This document shows positions 37,211 to 48,184 of a stretch of DNA of 64,000 nucleotides, one piece after another. The position numbers and the translations under genes were made by a program. Source of the stretch: Chlorokybus atmophyticus (lineage: Eukaryota > Streptophyta > Chlorokybophyceae > Chlorokybales > Chlorokybaceae); assembly GCA_009103225.1 (NCBI GenBank), contig RHPI01002568.1, positions 46,425 through 110,424 on the forward strand, written 5' to 3'. Under the pieces are notes generated by a model. That model saw only the letters and a program-made list of their open reading frames with translations. It did not search any database and was not told the DNA's origin. How positions within the stretch are numbered: position 1 is the stretch's first letter; each line of letters begins with the position of its first letter.

Positions 37211-39250
37211 TCATGTTGGGGGGAAGCTGGCCACTTTGAAAGAAGGAGATGATGGCTTGTCCAGCCATATGTCCCGCCTAGTGTCGGTGGGTGCCAGCTC
37301 GGTGTCATCGACTTCAATGTCGGACGCGTGGACGTCCCCTAGGGGTGTGGTCGCTGTGGGGCCGGTAGACTCAAGGGTCGAAATCTCCTCTGCCGTTGAG
37401 GTGGCGGAAGTGCTGATCTGGCGCCCTAACCGTAACGCGGCAACAACAGCAAACATGGCCGCCACGGTGGGAGCTGCTGCTGCAGGGCCGAGCTTGTGCC
37501 GAGCTCCGGTTGCATCGTTGGTATTGAGGTGAGGGTTGCGATTGAGGCCATCATCGTCCTGGTTGGTGAGGCCGGCGCGGTGGTCGAAATCATACTCCTG
37601 CAACAACAGGGCCCAGCGAGCAAGTTTCCCTGTCAGATGTTAGTTGATCATTAACCACTTGAGTGGCTGATGATCGGTAATCAACTGGAATTGCCGACCA
37701 AAGAGGAAAGGTCTGAAGAAGGAGATAGCCCACACTGCAGCAAGGCACTCCCCCTCGTAGCTGCTGTAGTTGGCCTCAGCGCTGTTGTTGCTTCGGCTGG
37801 CGTATGACACCACCCGCTCCTTCTTGTTCTCATCGTGCTGTACCAGCACAGCCCCCATCCCAAGCTTGCTCCAGTCGGTGTGGTGGATGAAGGGCTTGTT
37901 GTAGTCAGGGCGTTGCAGGATGGGAGCGGTGGTGAGCTTGCCCTTTAGCTCCTCAAACGCCTGCTGTTGTGGCTCCTTCCACGCAAAATCTATCTCTTCT
38001 TCAGAAGCTCGTTGAGGGGTCACGCGATGTTCGCAAAATACTTCACGCACCGGCGAAGGTAGTTGGCAAGGCTCAGAAAGGCGCGCAGGCGCGTAAGGTC
38101 TGTTGGAGCAGGTATAGCCGCCAAGGCCTCCACCTTTGCCTGCTGTACGTACACACCGTGGGGTACAACTATGCGCCCGAGGTAGGGTACCTTGCGAGTG
38201 AAAAAAGTGCACTTGTCGGGGTGCACCGTCATCCCCACCCCCTTGAGTCTCTCCAGCACTTCCTCAATGTGATGTAGGTGCTCTTTGTTGCTGCGGCTGA
38301 AGATGAGAATGTCGTCAATGTAGCATCGCGCGAAGTCCAGCTCCTTCAAGGCTTTGTCCATGACGCGTTGAAACTTCCCAGGAGCATTCTTCAGGCCGAA
38401 GGGCATGACCTTCCATTGGTACAGCTGCCGGTTGCCCCAGAAAGAGGTCTTGTGCTTATCCTCCTTGATGGCAATCTGTGTGGAAAATATAGCATGGTTT
38501 GCAGTGCTCTCTACATGTATAGCATATGACACTTATATGCTATTGTCCAGTCAGCTTAGCTAGCCCTATTGTAGCTTATTAAGTTGGTACTTGATAAGCT
38601 ACTCATAGACTGCAGTTGTATGTATAGGCTGCAGGCAGTTAGAACTGGTGCAGTCTGGTCTGGTCTTTAATAGGACCCAGACTGAGGGCCCAGAGCCGAC
38701 AGGCCGCGGGTTATTAAGTTAATTCACTCTCAGGTCAGTACCTTTGGCGGTGTAGCTCTGCTCTTACCACTGTGCTGTGGATGCTTGTTGTGCATGGTTG
38801 CGTGCAGCATCTCTAGTCAACAATCTGGTTGTACCCTTCTTGTCGCATGTCCAGGACGCTGAAGACGGTACAGTCTCAAACATCATAAAAGATACCCTAT
38901 ATGTAGTAGGCATTCGATACCTGTTTTATTTGGTTCTGTTGTTGAGGGGGTGATAGTCGCCGCACATACGCCGGTCTGTTTAGTTGCCTGCTGAATCCTT
39001 CTTCAGGGGCATGACGGTCGCGGCCGCAAAGTCCGATGTGGACTCTTCAATAAGGCCTGCATCTAGCAGAGCCTTGCACCTTTGCTCCAAGGCTTCTTCC
39101 CATTTGGAGAGTCGCTTTTGTTGTCGAAACACTAGTTCGGTGTCCACCAACTCAATATCCGTCTGGTAAACTAAGCAAACGCCCAATTCCTTCACGCTGA
39201 AGCTAAACTGACTCCTCCACTTGTCGAGGAGAGCCTCAAGTTGTTCTCGT
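37211..39250 (-). pseudogene. pol: Gypsy-B reverse transcriptase and RNase H
   Basis: RT N-terminus 39250-38980 (L-L-D-A-G-L-I-E-E-S-T-S-D-F-A-A-A), palm 38532-38020 with Y-I-D-D near 38315, RNase H 38000-37640 (H-T-D-W-S-K-L-G-M-G-A-V-L) and the tether to integrase 37606-37211. A 342-bp insertion splits it at G-Y-N|Q-I-A-I. TAA codons occur where Gypsy-A has Trp and Gln (about 38985 and 38940). Confidence 0.88.
38479..38820. mobile_element. 342-bp insertion with 7-bp target duplication, possible introner
   Basis: CAATCTG flanks the insert at 38472-38478 and 38821-38827. The insert has no coding content and no obvious terminal inverted repeats. On the sense (minus) strand the insertion starts at ATT|GTTGAC and ends TATTTTCCACACAG|ATT, so GT and AG lie at its edges and splicing would leave the RT frame open with one extra codon. 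A 7-8-bp duplication would fit a hAT-like non-autonomous element. Confidence 0.6.
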
Positions 39251-39258
39251 GTCTGGCC

Positions 39259-39682
39259 TGTTGAAGGACTACCATGCACATGTAGCTGAGGCAAGCATGG
39301 ATATACACGGACAGAGCTACCGCCACCAGAGCATACACAAGTCACATCACATTCATCTATTACAAGTTGTCCGCTGGTTCTTATACCAGCCAGTTACACA
39401 CCCGTCTACATTTGCAAGCACTGCGTAAGCTATACTTACCCTTTTAACGCGCTCTAAGCTGTGTTGTCTTCCTTACAACCAGAGCTTTCCAACAAGCTCT
39501 TACACGTCTAATATGAGTAAGTATACGCGAAGATACAAAGCAGTTAGTAAGGCTCCAGTCTGGAGTCCGGAGTCTGGTCTGACGACGCCATCTTGCTAAG
39601 TCCGGACCTAGTGCTCGTCTTTACGACCTTCTATTCTTGTGTGGAGGGTTGATGCTGATCGTATGTAGGAATACTCTCAACA
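39259..39682 (-). repeat. 3' LTR of Copia-2
   Basis: A 424-bp LTR of the Copia-1 family, with the agaaccagc promoter stem. The purine tract is next to it on the internal side (ctcccacgcg at 39683-39692). Confidence 0.94.
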
Positions 39683-39724
39683 CTCCCACGCGAGCAGCTT
39701 GACCTCCAACGCTTGCTCCTGTAG

Positions 39725-41524
39725 TCAAACACAGATGCCAAGTCCTGCACAACAAGTCTTGAACTTGAGCGGTGACAATGGCTTTGTCATGAAGTCCGCC
39801 AGCATGCCCTCAGTGTTGCAGTACTGGAACTCCACCTCCTTCCTTGTGACTCTGTCACGCACAAAGTGATGCATGACATCAATGTGCTTCGTCCTTGCCG
39901 AGGCGATATGGTGCTTCAACAACTTGATGGCTCCTTGGTTGTCACAGTTGATGACGATGCACGCCATGGGGTGCTTCAAGTCTGCCATGAGCTTGCGAAG
40001 CCAGAGTGCCTCCTTCGCTGCTGCTGCCGCTGCCATGTACTCAGCCTCTGATGTACATGCTGCTGTTGTTGGCTGCAGCCTGCTGTTCCAGCTCACCACG
40101 CCTCTGTTCAGCTTGAAGACGTAGCCTGTAGTGGACCTCCTGCTGTTGAGGTCACCAGCAAAGTCTGAGTCGCAGTAGCCCTCCAACTCAATGCTCCCGC
40201 TCCCAAACTTGATGCCAACTGTTGCGCTCCCAGCAACATAGCGTAGTACTCCCTTTGCTGCTCTCCAGTGCTCCATGCTCGGTGCAGACATGTACCGAGC
40301 AAGTACTCCCACAGCATGTGCAACATCGGGACGTGTGCACACTGCCAGATAGAGCATGCTGCCTACCAGCTCACCATATGCATACCGAGCCTTGTCGAGT
40401 ACCTCCTCATCCTTTGCCTTGATGAGGGTAGTGCCAAGTGCCAACGGTGTGGTCTTGGTCTTCGCTTCAGTGAGCCCAAACCTGGTGACGAGTCTTCTCA
40501 CCATCTGCTCCTTACTAATCTTGATTGTGCGAGCAGCCCTGTCGCGCTCAATCACCATGCCAAGGAACCACTTGGCCTCTCTAAGATCACGGACTGAGAA
40601 TGCTTGCTGTAGAGCAAGTTTCGTCTCCTGCACGTGGTGCACCTGCCTGGCGGTGATGATGATATCATCAACATACACGAGCAGCCAGACTTTGTTGTCT
40701 ACATGGATGAAGAGCCCAGGGTCTGCAGAGGATGCGGTGAAGCCAAGTGCCTCCAGCTCCTTGGTGAGCTTGATGTGCCACATACGCGGTGCCTGTCGCA
40801 GCCCGTACAGTGCCTTGATCAGCTTGCACGCTGTGCCTCTCTCCCCTTCTTCATATCCAAGTGGTTGCTCGATGAAGATCTCCTCCTCCAGCTCTCCGTA
40901 GAGGAAGGCAGTCTTCACATCCAGGTGACGAAGCTCTAGGTCTTCAGCAGCAACCATAGCTAGTAGTGCACGGAAGGTGGTATGCTTACTTGCAGGTGCA
41001 AACACTTCGTTGAAGTCCACACCTTCCTGCTGCAAGAAGCCCTTTGCCACCAGTCTTGCCTTGTAGCGCTCAATGTTGCCCTGACCATCACGCTTCACCT
41101 TGAAGACCCATTTCACTGGAATGGTCTTCACTCCTTGCGGTAACTGCTCCAGTGACCAAGTGTTGTTGGCATGGAGTGACGCAATCTCCTCGTCCATAGC
41201 ACGCTGCTATTGCTCCGCATTTGGTGCTAACAATGCCTCCTCGTAGGTGCTTGGCTCCTCATTTTGCACACTGGCGACGTGTGCCTTGTATAGGAAGTCA
41301 GGTGCCTTTCTCTCCCTCACTGGGTATCTCCGAGCTGCGTGCTCCTGCTGTTTGTACGGCTCCTCTTGGCCTGCTACAGCTGAGTCCTGCTCACCCTTGT
41401 TGTTGATGATGGCCTTGCATGTAGCCTCCACTGTTTCAGGATGCTCCGGCTGTGCTTCATCTTCAGAAAAGAAGCCTGCTTTTGGTTGTGATAATCCCTC
41501 GTGGAAAACCACCTCTCTGCTCAC
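39725..41524 (-). pseudogene. pol: Copia-2 reverse transcriptase and RNase H
   Basis: 41524-41207 is the linker before RT. After a TAG (a Trp codon in Copia-1) the frame 41197-39725 (490 residues) covers the whole RVT_2 domain with Y-V-D-D near 40665, the connection and RNase H, ending L-G-I-C-V, TGA. This last piece is otherwise intact and closely similar to Copia-1 9600-11068. Confidence 0.93.
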
Positions 41525-41533
41525 AATAATCTT

Positions 41534-42769
41534 CTAAGTGTCCTCGAGCATGATCGTGTAAGCCTTGGAACCCGGTTCATAGCCAACGAAGATGCCCTTG
41601 TTGCTGACCGGCTCCAGCTTGTGCCTGAGCTGTTTAAGCACTAGTGCATATGCCGTGCATCCAAACACATGCATACTACTCACATCTGGTGTGGCTCCAT
41701 AGAAGTGCTCCCACGGAGTCTTCTGCTCTAAGCTCACCGGAGACCTGTTGCGGATGTAGTTGACAGTGAGTACCGCTTTCTTCCACAGACTGTCTTCCAT
41801 CTTTGTGTCGTTGAGCATGGCTCGAACACGCTCCAAGATGGTCCTGTTGAGGTGTTCAGCTGCTCCATTTTGCTGCGGGGTGTAGGGTGCCGTTGTCTCG
41901 TGGCGTATGCCCTTGCTGGTGAAGAACTCCTTCACCTCCATGTTGATGTACTCCCCTCCTCGGTCACTCCTCATTGCCTTCATCTTGTTGCTAGACTGCG
42001 TCTCCAACAAGGCCACAACTGTGCGCACAGCTCCAGCGACTTTTGACTTGAGCGTCAATGGAAAGATGATGGGCAGTTTGCTGTAGTCGTCGAGGAATGT
42101 AGCAAAGTACCTGGCCCCTCCCTTCGCCACAATGCGCATAGGGCCACAGACATCTATGTGCACAAGCTCACAAGGATGCTAACTGCTAGGAGAGGATGAT
42201 GGGAATGGCATAGCATGCTGCTTTGCAACCAGGCATGGTTCACAAAGCGCACCTGATGCATGTTTGAGTTCTTTTGTGCTGAGATGGATGCTCTTGACCA
42301 TCTTCTCAGCGACAAGGCGAGTGAGGTTGACGTAGCTGAGATGCCCGAACCTTCGATGCCACAATGTTGGCGACTCCTTGTCCTTCACTACCATGGCTTG
42401 AATGTCAATGTCCTTAGGGTGCTGCTCCACGTGGTAGAGCCCTCCCGGACCAGTGATTCCAACCATGTGCACGACCCCATCAAGGATGACTGAGCAGCCA
42501 CCCTTCCGAAATAGGATCTCCGCGCCTAAGCGTTCCGCAACCCTCACAGAGAATAGACTCGCAATAGCCTTAGGAACATGCAGCACGTTGCGTAACAACA
42601 CCTCGCGTAGTGTGTTACTAATCTTGCACTGGAGTCGTACGTTGCCAACTCCCTCAGCCACCAGTACTTCGCCACCGAAGCCCGCCACCTTGATTGTGGA
42701 CGTCAGCTTCCTGTAGCCCTCCATCACCTCCTTGTTTGGTGTGAGATGACGATCGCAGCCAGAGTCCAC
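41534..42769 (-). pseudogene. pol: Copia-2 protease and complete integrase core
   Basis: 42769-42179: protease D-S-G and pre-integrase (W-H-R-R-F-G-H-L, C-E-P-C). 42163-41534: integrase with D (H-I-D-V-C-G-P-M), D (S-D-R-G-G-E-Y) and E (N-G-A-A-E-H-L-N). This is the reference for the segment missing in Copia-1. Confidence 0.92.
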
Positions 42770-42779
42770 CTAAAAAGCT

Positions 42780-43621
42780 ATGCCCGCCCTCGAACTGGAT
42801 GCAATGAAGGCGACATGTTTCTTCTTGTGTTGGTGCTCGTTGCCGCTGTTGCTGGTGCTTGCTCTTGGTTGCCCCTGTTGTTTCTTCCAACCATCCTTCA
42901 CAATGTGCCCCTTCCAACCACACCAGTGGCATGTGAGGTCTTTGTGACGAGGATTGCCTGGCTTGTTGCCCTTGTTCTTCTCTTCATGGTTGCTCTTCTT
43001 TCCGTGCTTATTGGTGTAGAAGGTTACGGCATCAGCTTATTCGTCCTTCTTCATCACCCTCTGCTCCACGGTGAGCAGCTTCGGTAGTACATCGTCCAGC
43101 GTCAGCTCTGATGACGATGTCTCCAGCAGTGTTGCAACGACCTCGTACTCTGCTGGTAGCCCTGCAACAACAGCCAGCACAACCTCCGTCTCCCCCATGT
43201 TATGGCCGACGTTGATGAGGTCCGCCCACAGCTCTCTCGCACGCGCAACATACTTTGTGATGGGTTCTGCTGCCTCCTTCCTCAGTGCGCTCAGCTGCTT
43301 GCGTAGCTGCAACTTTCTGGCGTTGTTCTTGGCTCTGAAAACGGCTGATAGCTTTTCCCAAGCTTGTCTACCATCTTCACATGCAGTGAGCATGGGAAAA
43401 TGATGCGGTTTGCAGTTCAACACAAGCAAAGAATGTGCTTCTGCTGAATGCTCTGACCACACAGTGTTCACTCCTGGTATTAGTGGTGGTGCCTTCGGAT
43501 CAACGTACTTCCACACCTTCTTGTGGATGAGCAAGGCCTTCATCTCCACGCACCATGTGTTGTAGTTGTCGGTGTCCAGCTTTGCAATCTGCCCCTTGTC
43601 GTAGGTCGCCTCCATTTCTGT
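42780..43621 (-). pseudogene. gag: Copia-2 Gag with CCHC knuckle
   Basis: Starts MEATYDKGQ near 43614. UBN2 Gag is open to a TAA at 43037-43039 (K-K-D-E, TAA, A-D-A-V; Copia-1 has Gln). After it come the CCHC knuckle (C-H-W-C-G-W-K-G-H-I-V-K-D, with the last Cys changed to Gly) and a TAG just before the protease. Confidence 0.9.
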
Positions 43622-43742
43622 CAAGCCTGCCATTCTTGCAGCTGACACCCAAGGCTCTGCTACCAACAAGCTACCGTAGTGTAGAACTACTATGCACACA
43701 AGCTAGTCTCACACTCCTCAAGCGTAGTGTGAGCCCATAACC

Positions 43743-44149
43743 TGTTGAAGGACTAGCATGCACATGTAGTTGAGGCAAGCATGGACACACACGGACAGAG
43801 CTACCGCCACCAGAGCATACACAAGTCACATCACATTCATCTATTACAAGTTGTCCGCTGGTTCTTATACCAGCCAGTTACACACGTCTACATTTGCAAG
43901 CACTGCGTAAGCTATACTCAGCCGTTTGACGCGCTCTAAGCTGTGTTGTCTTCCTTCCAACAAGCTCTTACACGTCTAATATAAGTAAGTATACGCGGAG
44001 ATACAAAGCAGTTCGTAAGGCTCTAGTTTGGAGTCCGGAGTCTGGTCCGACGACGCCATCTTGCAAGTCCGGACCTAGTGCTCGTCCTTACGACCTTCTA
44101 TTCTTGTGTGGAGGGTCGATGCTGATCGTATGTAGGAATACTCTCAACA
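43743..44149 (-). repeat. 5' LTR of Copia-2
   Basis: A 407-bp LTR. It lacks 14 nt near 43955, 2 nt and 1 nt present in the other LTR, plus substitutions. Half-tRNA primer site at 43729-43742. Confidence 0.94.
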
Positions 44150-44154
44150 TGGCC

Positions 44155-45702
44155 TGTAGCCAGTGGTCCAATGGGACCAAGAGGTAGCGTTGGCAACTGC
44201 TGGGATGTCCTCCACAATGACTGCTGCCTGCTCTTTCATATAGGCGATTTCGAGGGCGGTGTGTGCCGCTTTGGTCTCTTGCACGCGATCGGCCCACCCC
44301 GCCGCCAGGTGTTCGAGCTCTTGAAAAAACACATGGCGGTCCTGAAGAGCAAAGCACATATGCTTTTAATAACCATACCATGCTATTCTAATCCATGGCG
44401 CGTCCCACCAGCTGACATTGCTGACTGTCGGTCAGCGTGGAACCTGTGATACTGCCTGGAGAGAATCCGATGGCGCGTTCGCGCTCACATGCATTGGATT
44501 CCTCCAGTTGGCCTGGGGTAGAATCCAACACCATGCCGTCGCCGTGGTTGCGGAAGGCGTATGATTCTAAGTAAGACACTAGAGTGGGGAGCGCACGACG
44601 TGGTTAACCAGGCTGGTTGCACTGGTAGAAGTGCTGGTGATCGTGTCGGGTGACTGGTTGTGATGTGCGCCCAGGGTCCATGATAGCGTCGATGGTGAGA
44701 TCGCGTGGACGGCTGCTGTTCAGATATTTAACAGCAAAGAGATCCTCGTCGGTAGCCAGGTTGGTCCACTTGGCGCGGACGCGATGAGCACGGGAGCCAT
44801 GCCGTGCTGCATTGATTTTGAGAGGATGTCTCATCAAGGAACACACCTGTCAAAAGCTGTTGGCCACGTGATGGCGCTTATCGTCCTCGGAGTGCACATT
44901 CTCGGTGATGTATCCCGGAGGCCTGGACAGCTAGTTGCTCTGCAGGATTTTAATGGCACGCAGCAGTTCTCAGAACAGTTGCGAGCGAAGATCAGCGAGT
45001 CCTTGGCCTCTGCCGGCTCTCGAGTGTCCTTGACACTCCCATTCTGCTATCAACAGGTCGATGTTGCCCACCGCCAGGAGGTGATCCGCAGTGATTAAAT
45101 GATGTCCTGTGGCAGTGCCTTCAGACTGCCTTGCAGTGCCGATAGCGGCAATCGCTGCGGGTAGCATTGGTATATGTGGCGCAGGTGGTGGCTCAGGGCC
45201 AGCTCGTCGTGCGGATCAGGGTCACAGTAGAAGTACTTGGTGACCGGCGCGGCGGTGTTGAGGACCGCGGCGAGGCCGCTACGTATACCACTAAACAGTT
45301 CCAACACGGTGATGCCTTGTTGTCGACGGAATACGTGAAACTCCACTACTCGAGTGGCCACCTGGTGTTGCTCCTGGACCGCAGCTTGGTCCTTGTAGAG
45401 AGGGAGCCGTGAAGTGAGCCGTGGTCTGGTCAGTAGTAGATGTGCGACCACCTGTGTGCGCCAGCGGTGTTCTGGTGGGCCACTTCTTTGGTTGCATTTT
45501 TAGACTCGTTGTATGGGATAGGAGAGTCTTGGTCAGAGTTGTAGGTGACCACCGCAGCTAATCTGCTGGAAGTTGTCGAAACCGACCTGTGGGTGGCTGT
45601 TGCAGCTGACAAGTTAGTGGTTGTTGACAGCGACCTGTAGGTGGCGGTTGGGGCTGACCTTCGGTGAGAGCGAGTGCGAGCCACCAGCTCGAGAGGCAGA
45701 TA
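44155..45702 (-). pseudogene. Gypsy-B C5 cytosine methyltransferase segment
   Basis: Minus strand: motif I L-E-L-F-S-G-I-R-S-G (about 45310), motif IV A-E-W-E-C-Q-G-H-S-R-A-G (about 45040), L-F-[TGA]-E-L (Trp in Gypsy-A), motif VI E-N-V-H-S-E-D-D-K (about 44890), the R-A-K-W-T-N-L region (about 44765), motif IX A-C-E-R-E-R-A-I-G-F (about 44480) and motif X Q-Q-C-Q-L-V-G-R-A-M-D (about 44400). It confirms that the methyltransferase is a family feature. Broken by TAG/TGA codons and frameshifts. Confidence 0.85.
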
Positions 45703-46168
45703 TGTTGAGATTCGGACACTACTGAGCATGCATGGAGTTGGTGCAAGCGCAAGTACACACACTCCAGAGCATACACACAAGGCTGATCCAAAAGGCTTTC
45801 TAAGGATTACAACAAAGTCACACCGCGGGCTTTTATACCCGCCAGTTCTGCACCTGTCTACTCTAGAAGCCACCACGACTTCTACACTCAACCGATTCCT
45901 GCGCTCTAAGTTGCACCACGTAGCTACTTTCAAGAGCTTTGCAACAAGCTATGACACGCGCCATAAAATGACGTAACCACCGAGCTACAACGTTTCTTCT
46001 ACAGCGCCTGGAAGTCTCCAGACTCCGGACTCGACTCCGCGCCTGGAACCTTCTCGACTGAAGTCCTCGCCTGGACCTTTCTCGACTGGAACCTTCTCGC
46101 GCCTGAATTTTCTCGCGGCTATTCTTATCCACAGGGCAAGCTGACCGGATACAAAAATATCCTCAACA
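45703..46168 (-). mobile_element. Solo LTR (Copia-4 family) nested in Gypsy-B
   Basis: 466 bp, target duplication AGATA at 45698-45702 and 46169-46173. Closely similar to 21287-21752. It splits the linker between protease and methyltransferase (Q-G-Y-L | L-P-L-E-L-V). Confidence 0.95.
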
Positions 46169-47030
46169 AGATATCCTTGAACCTCTTTATCCTCTTCGTC
46201 CCAATGAGGACGAAACCATGCCTTCTCTGTCCAGCAGTCCAGCCCCATGCCAACAGGGAAGTTAAAGTCATGTCCCAGCAGCAGGTCGAAGGATTCTGCG
46301 TCGGTGACCACACACCTCTATACGACCTCGGTACTGTGGGAAGGGTCCACTCCTATTAAGCGAATGCAGAGGCTTGCTTGGTGATGCCAATCACCTTGTC
46401 ACGGCTGCCGGCTGCTGTGTCGAGCACGTATGGGCACGGCATTAGCTCAGCGCTGGTGATGCCAAGGTCGCGTGCGAGGTAACGTCCGATGATGACGGGT
46501 TGGGCTGTAATGTCCAGCATCACACGCTTGGGTGCTCGTCCATTGAGAGTGACACGCTTGCCTTGGTTGGCAATTATTGCTGCATTGGCGTGGATGCGCA
46601 GCCGCTCGAATTGTTGGTAGCGTGTGCGTGGGGTGACTGCTGCTGCAATCTCCTCCGGTGGTCGAGCGCAGTGCGGCAAGCGCCCTTCAATCAGCTGGGT
46701 CTTGAGAACCTTCTGGACCGCGGCCTGACCCGAACCGTCCTTGTCTTGGCTGTTGATAAACACACTGTGGCCTGAGTGCTGGCGGTGCTGCCTGTGGCTG
46801 CCCTGGTTGTGGTGCAGGGGGATTGCGCCTTTGTGTGGCCGGGTCCATTCCTGGCGGCATAGGCAGTAGCTGTTGGGGAAACCCTGGAGGACTGAGTGTT
46901 TGTGGCTAACCCCCGCAACACGCTGATGATCAATGTGGCCATCTTGAACGGAGGCAGGTTGTTGAGCGCGCAGACGTCTTCGCTTCTTCCTGTGGGTTTT
47001 GTGCCCAAAGATCAGCTTCACAAGGGGGTG
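46169..47030 (-). pseudogene. Gypsy-B ORF1 end and protease
   Basis: Protease region: R-L-R-I-H-A-N-A-A-I-I-A-N-Q-G-K, then M-L-D-I-T-A-Q-P (Gypsy-A has D-T-G-A, so the catalytic Gly is lost), G-R-Y-L-A-R-D-L-G-I-T and D-F-N-F-P-V-G-M-G-L-D-C-W. Upstream sequence to about 47030 is low-quality ORF1 remnant. There the element stops abruptly against transposase sequence. Confidence 0.82.
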
Positions 47031-47035
47031 ACAAC

Positions 47036-47705
47036 ATGTACCCCTTTCTAAAGCCACTTATAGACGAGCTCAAATTACTGCTGCTTGAGGGCTTCACCTG
47101 CAATTACGCCCTCCCCACCTCTGAAGTTTGCCCTGACCTGCACTCTCAAGCAGTCGGTGCTACCACGCGCTTGCGTGCGATGCTGCTCATCTGGGCTGAT
47201 GATTACCCAGCCCAGTGTCAGGTACTAAAGATGAAAGATGGTGGCATCTTGGGCTGCCGTAGATGCTGGTGTAAAGCCCAGCCCTACATGGAAGAAGCCC
47301 AAAGGCCTGTAATGCGCAAGGCTGCTCCAGTGTCCGACGATGAGCAGGTGTCTGCTTGCAAGAAGCTGAAGGCTGTTTCCAAGTTCAGCAGCCAAGCAAA
47401 GTCTGCTAGCAGGAATAAGACGCAGGCGGCTGAGAAGAAGCAGATGAAGAAGAAGGAGAAGCAACCTGCCAGCAAGAAGCGTGCTGCTGCATCAACCAGC
47501 AATGGTCCAGCTGGTCCTAGCAACTCCCAAGCAGTGGAGCTCAACACCTACCAGAAGAAGGTCTACCGCTACGATCACAACTTCATGCACTTAGGACATC
47601 CATGGCCCGAGAGAGAAGAACAGGAGACTCTGACCAACATTGATAAGCTGGAGACTGCTGCTACCCCTGCTATTGGAACACAAATCAGCATGGAGACAGG
47701 TGTCA
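47036..47705 (+). pseudogene. Tnp2/DUF4218-like DNA transposase, first part
   Basis: Plus strand: P-L-I-D-E-L-K-L-L-L-L-E-G-F, L-R-A-M-L-L-I-W-A-D-D-Y-P-A, G-C-R-R-C-W-C-K, as in Tnp2 transposases of CACTA-like elements (F-x-L-R-A-x-L-L-W-x-x-x-D-x-P-A, then a Cys pair). A Lys/Ala-rich insertion (K-K-K-E-K-Q-P-A-S-K-K-R) follows. The frame continues at 48108 after a solo LTR, and again at 59252 after Gypsy-A. The 5' part is missing where Gypsy-B abuts. Confidence 0.7.
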
Positions 47706-48107
47706 TGTTGAGAAGCAAGCATGCAAGTGAAGAGGGCAAGTAACGACGCGCAGGAGAAGGCAACACAGTTCCCAATTTATTACCAACAGACCGCGGGGTT
47801 ATATACCCGCCAGTCAGTACATAGTTTGTACACACTGCTGGTCTACATGCAACAGCGTCCGATATACTGAACCATATCGTACGCTGTAAGATGTGCCACG
47901 TAGCTAACTTGATAAGCTTTGAAACAAGCTATGCCACGTCCTATAAGACTAAGTATCCTAGGAGATATGACGATTCTCCTAGGACCCTTCTCTGCAGTCC
48001 GCGCCAGGACCTTCATGTCCGGAGTCTTCGAGGTCCTCCCATCGAGGTCCCTTCTCTTCTCTCTTGTATGCAGGGCAGGCTGACCGGATGTAGGAATATC
48101 TTCAACA
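47706..48107 (-). mobile_element. Solo copia-type LTR inserted in the transposase gene
   Basis: 402 bp, TGTTGAGAAG to TCTTCAACA, target duplication TGTCA at 47701-47705 and 48108-48112. Promoter stem GCGGG-GTTATATA-CCCGC (47793-47810). Removing LTR and one target copy restores the transposase frame (M-E-T-G-V-T-G-K-S-Q). Confidence 0.94.
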
Positions 48108-48184
48108 TGTCACAGGCAAGAGCCAACTGTGGCGCCTCTACCATGCCTACGGCTTCAGCCCACTCAAGGACGTGGTGTACGATG
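48108..48184 (+). pseudogene. Transposase segment between two insertions
   Basis: Encodes T-G-K-S-Q-L-W-R-L-Y-H-A-Y-G-F-S-P-L-K-D. Its end V-V-Y-D is completed by V-M-H-T-L after Gypsy-A (59252 on), the D-x-M-H signature of Tnp2 transposases. Confidence 0.75.

Larger units (their letters stand above)
39259..44149 (-). mobile_element. Copia-2: complete but inactivated copia element nested in Gypsy-B
   Basis: LTRs 39259-39682 (424 bp) and 43743-44149 (407 bp), TGTTGA to TCAACA. Target duplication TGGCC at 39254-39258 and 44150-44154. Same family as Copia-1. The integrase region deleted in Copia-1 is present here. At least five nonsense codons split the polyprotein: Gln-to-TAA in gag, Trp-to-TAG plus a small deletion at the protease, TAG near 42180, Gln-to-TAG near 41534 and Trp-to-TAG near 41206. 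Confidence 0.95.
33804..47030 (-). mobile_element. Gypsy-B: decayed methyltransferase-bearing Ty3/gypsy element
   Basis: Minus-strand relative of Gypsy-A. In element order: a piece of ORF1 end, protease (46990-46356), methyltransferase (45900-44400), reverse transcriptase (44370-44150 and 39250-38000), RNase H (38000-37640), integrase (36750-36000) and PHD finger (35640-35416). Then a polypurine tract and B1 (35124-35356), A2 (down to 34493) and B2 (34492-33804). The 5' end, including A1, is missing. Later insertions: solo LTRs 33916-34365, 36731-37141 and 45703-46168, Copia-2 39259-44149, and a 342-bp insertion 38479-38820. Many stops are CAR, CGA or TGG codons changed by transitions. Confidence 0.92.

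Noticed and set aside
38479-38820. hAT MITE with terminal inverted repeats
   Set aside because: The 7-bp duplication fits, but I found no inverted repeat at the ends, so I call it only an insertion or possible introner.
47205-47600. Minus-strand open frames over the transposase
   Set aside because: They are shadows of the Lys/Ala-rich plus-strand frame.
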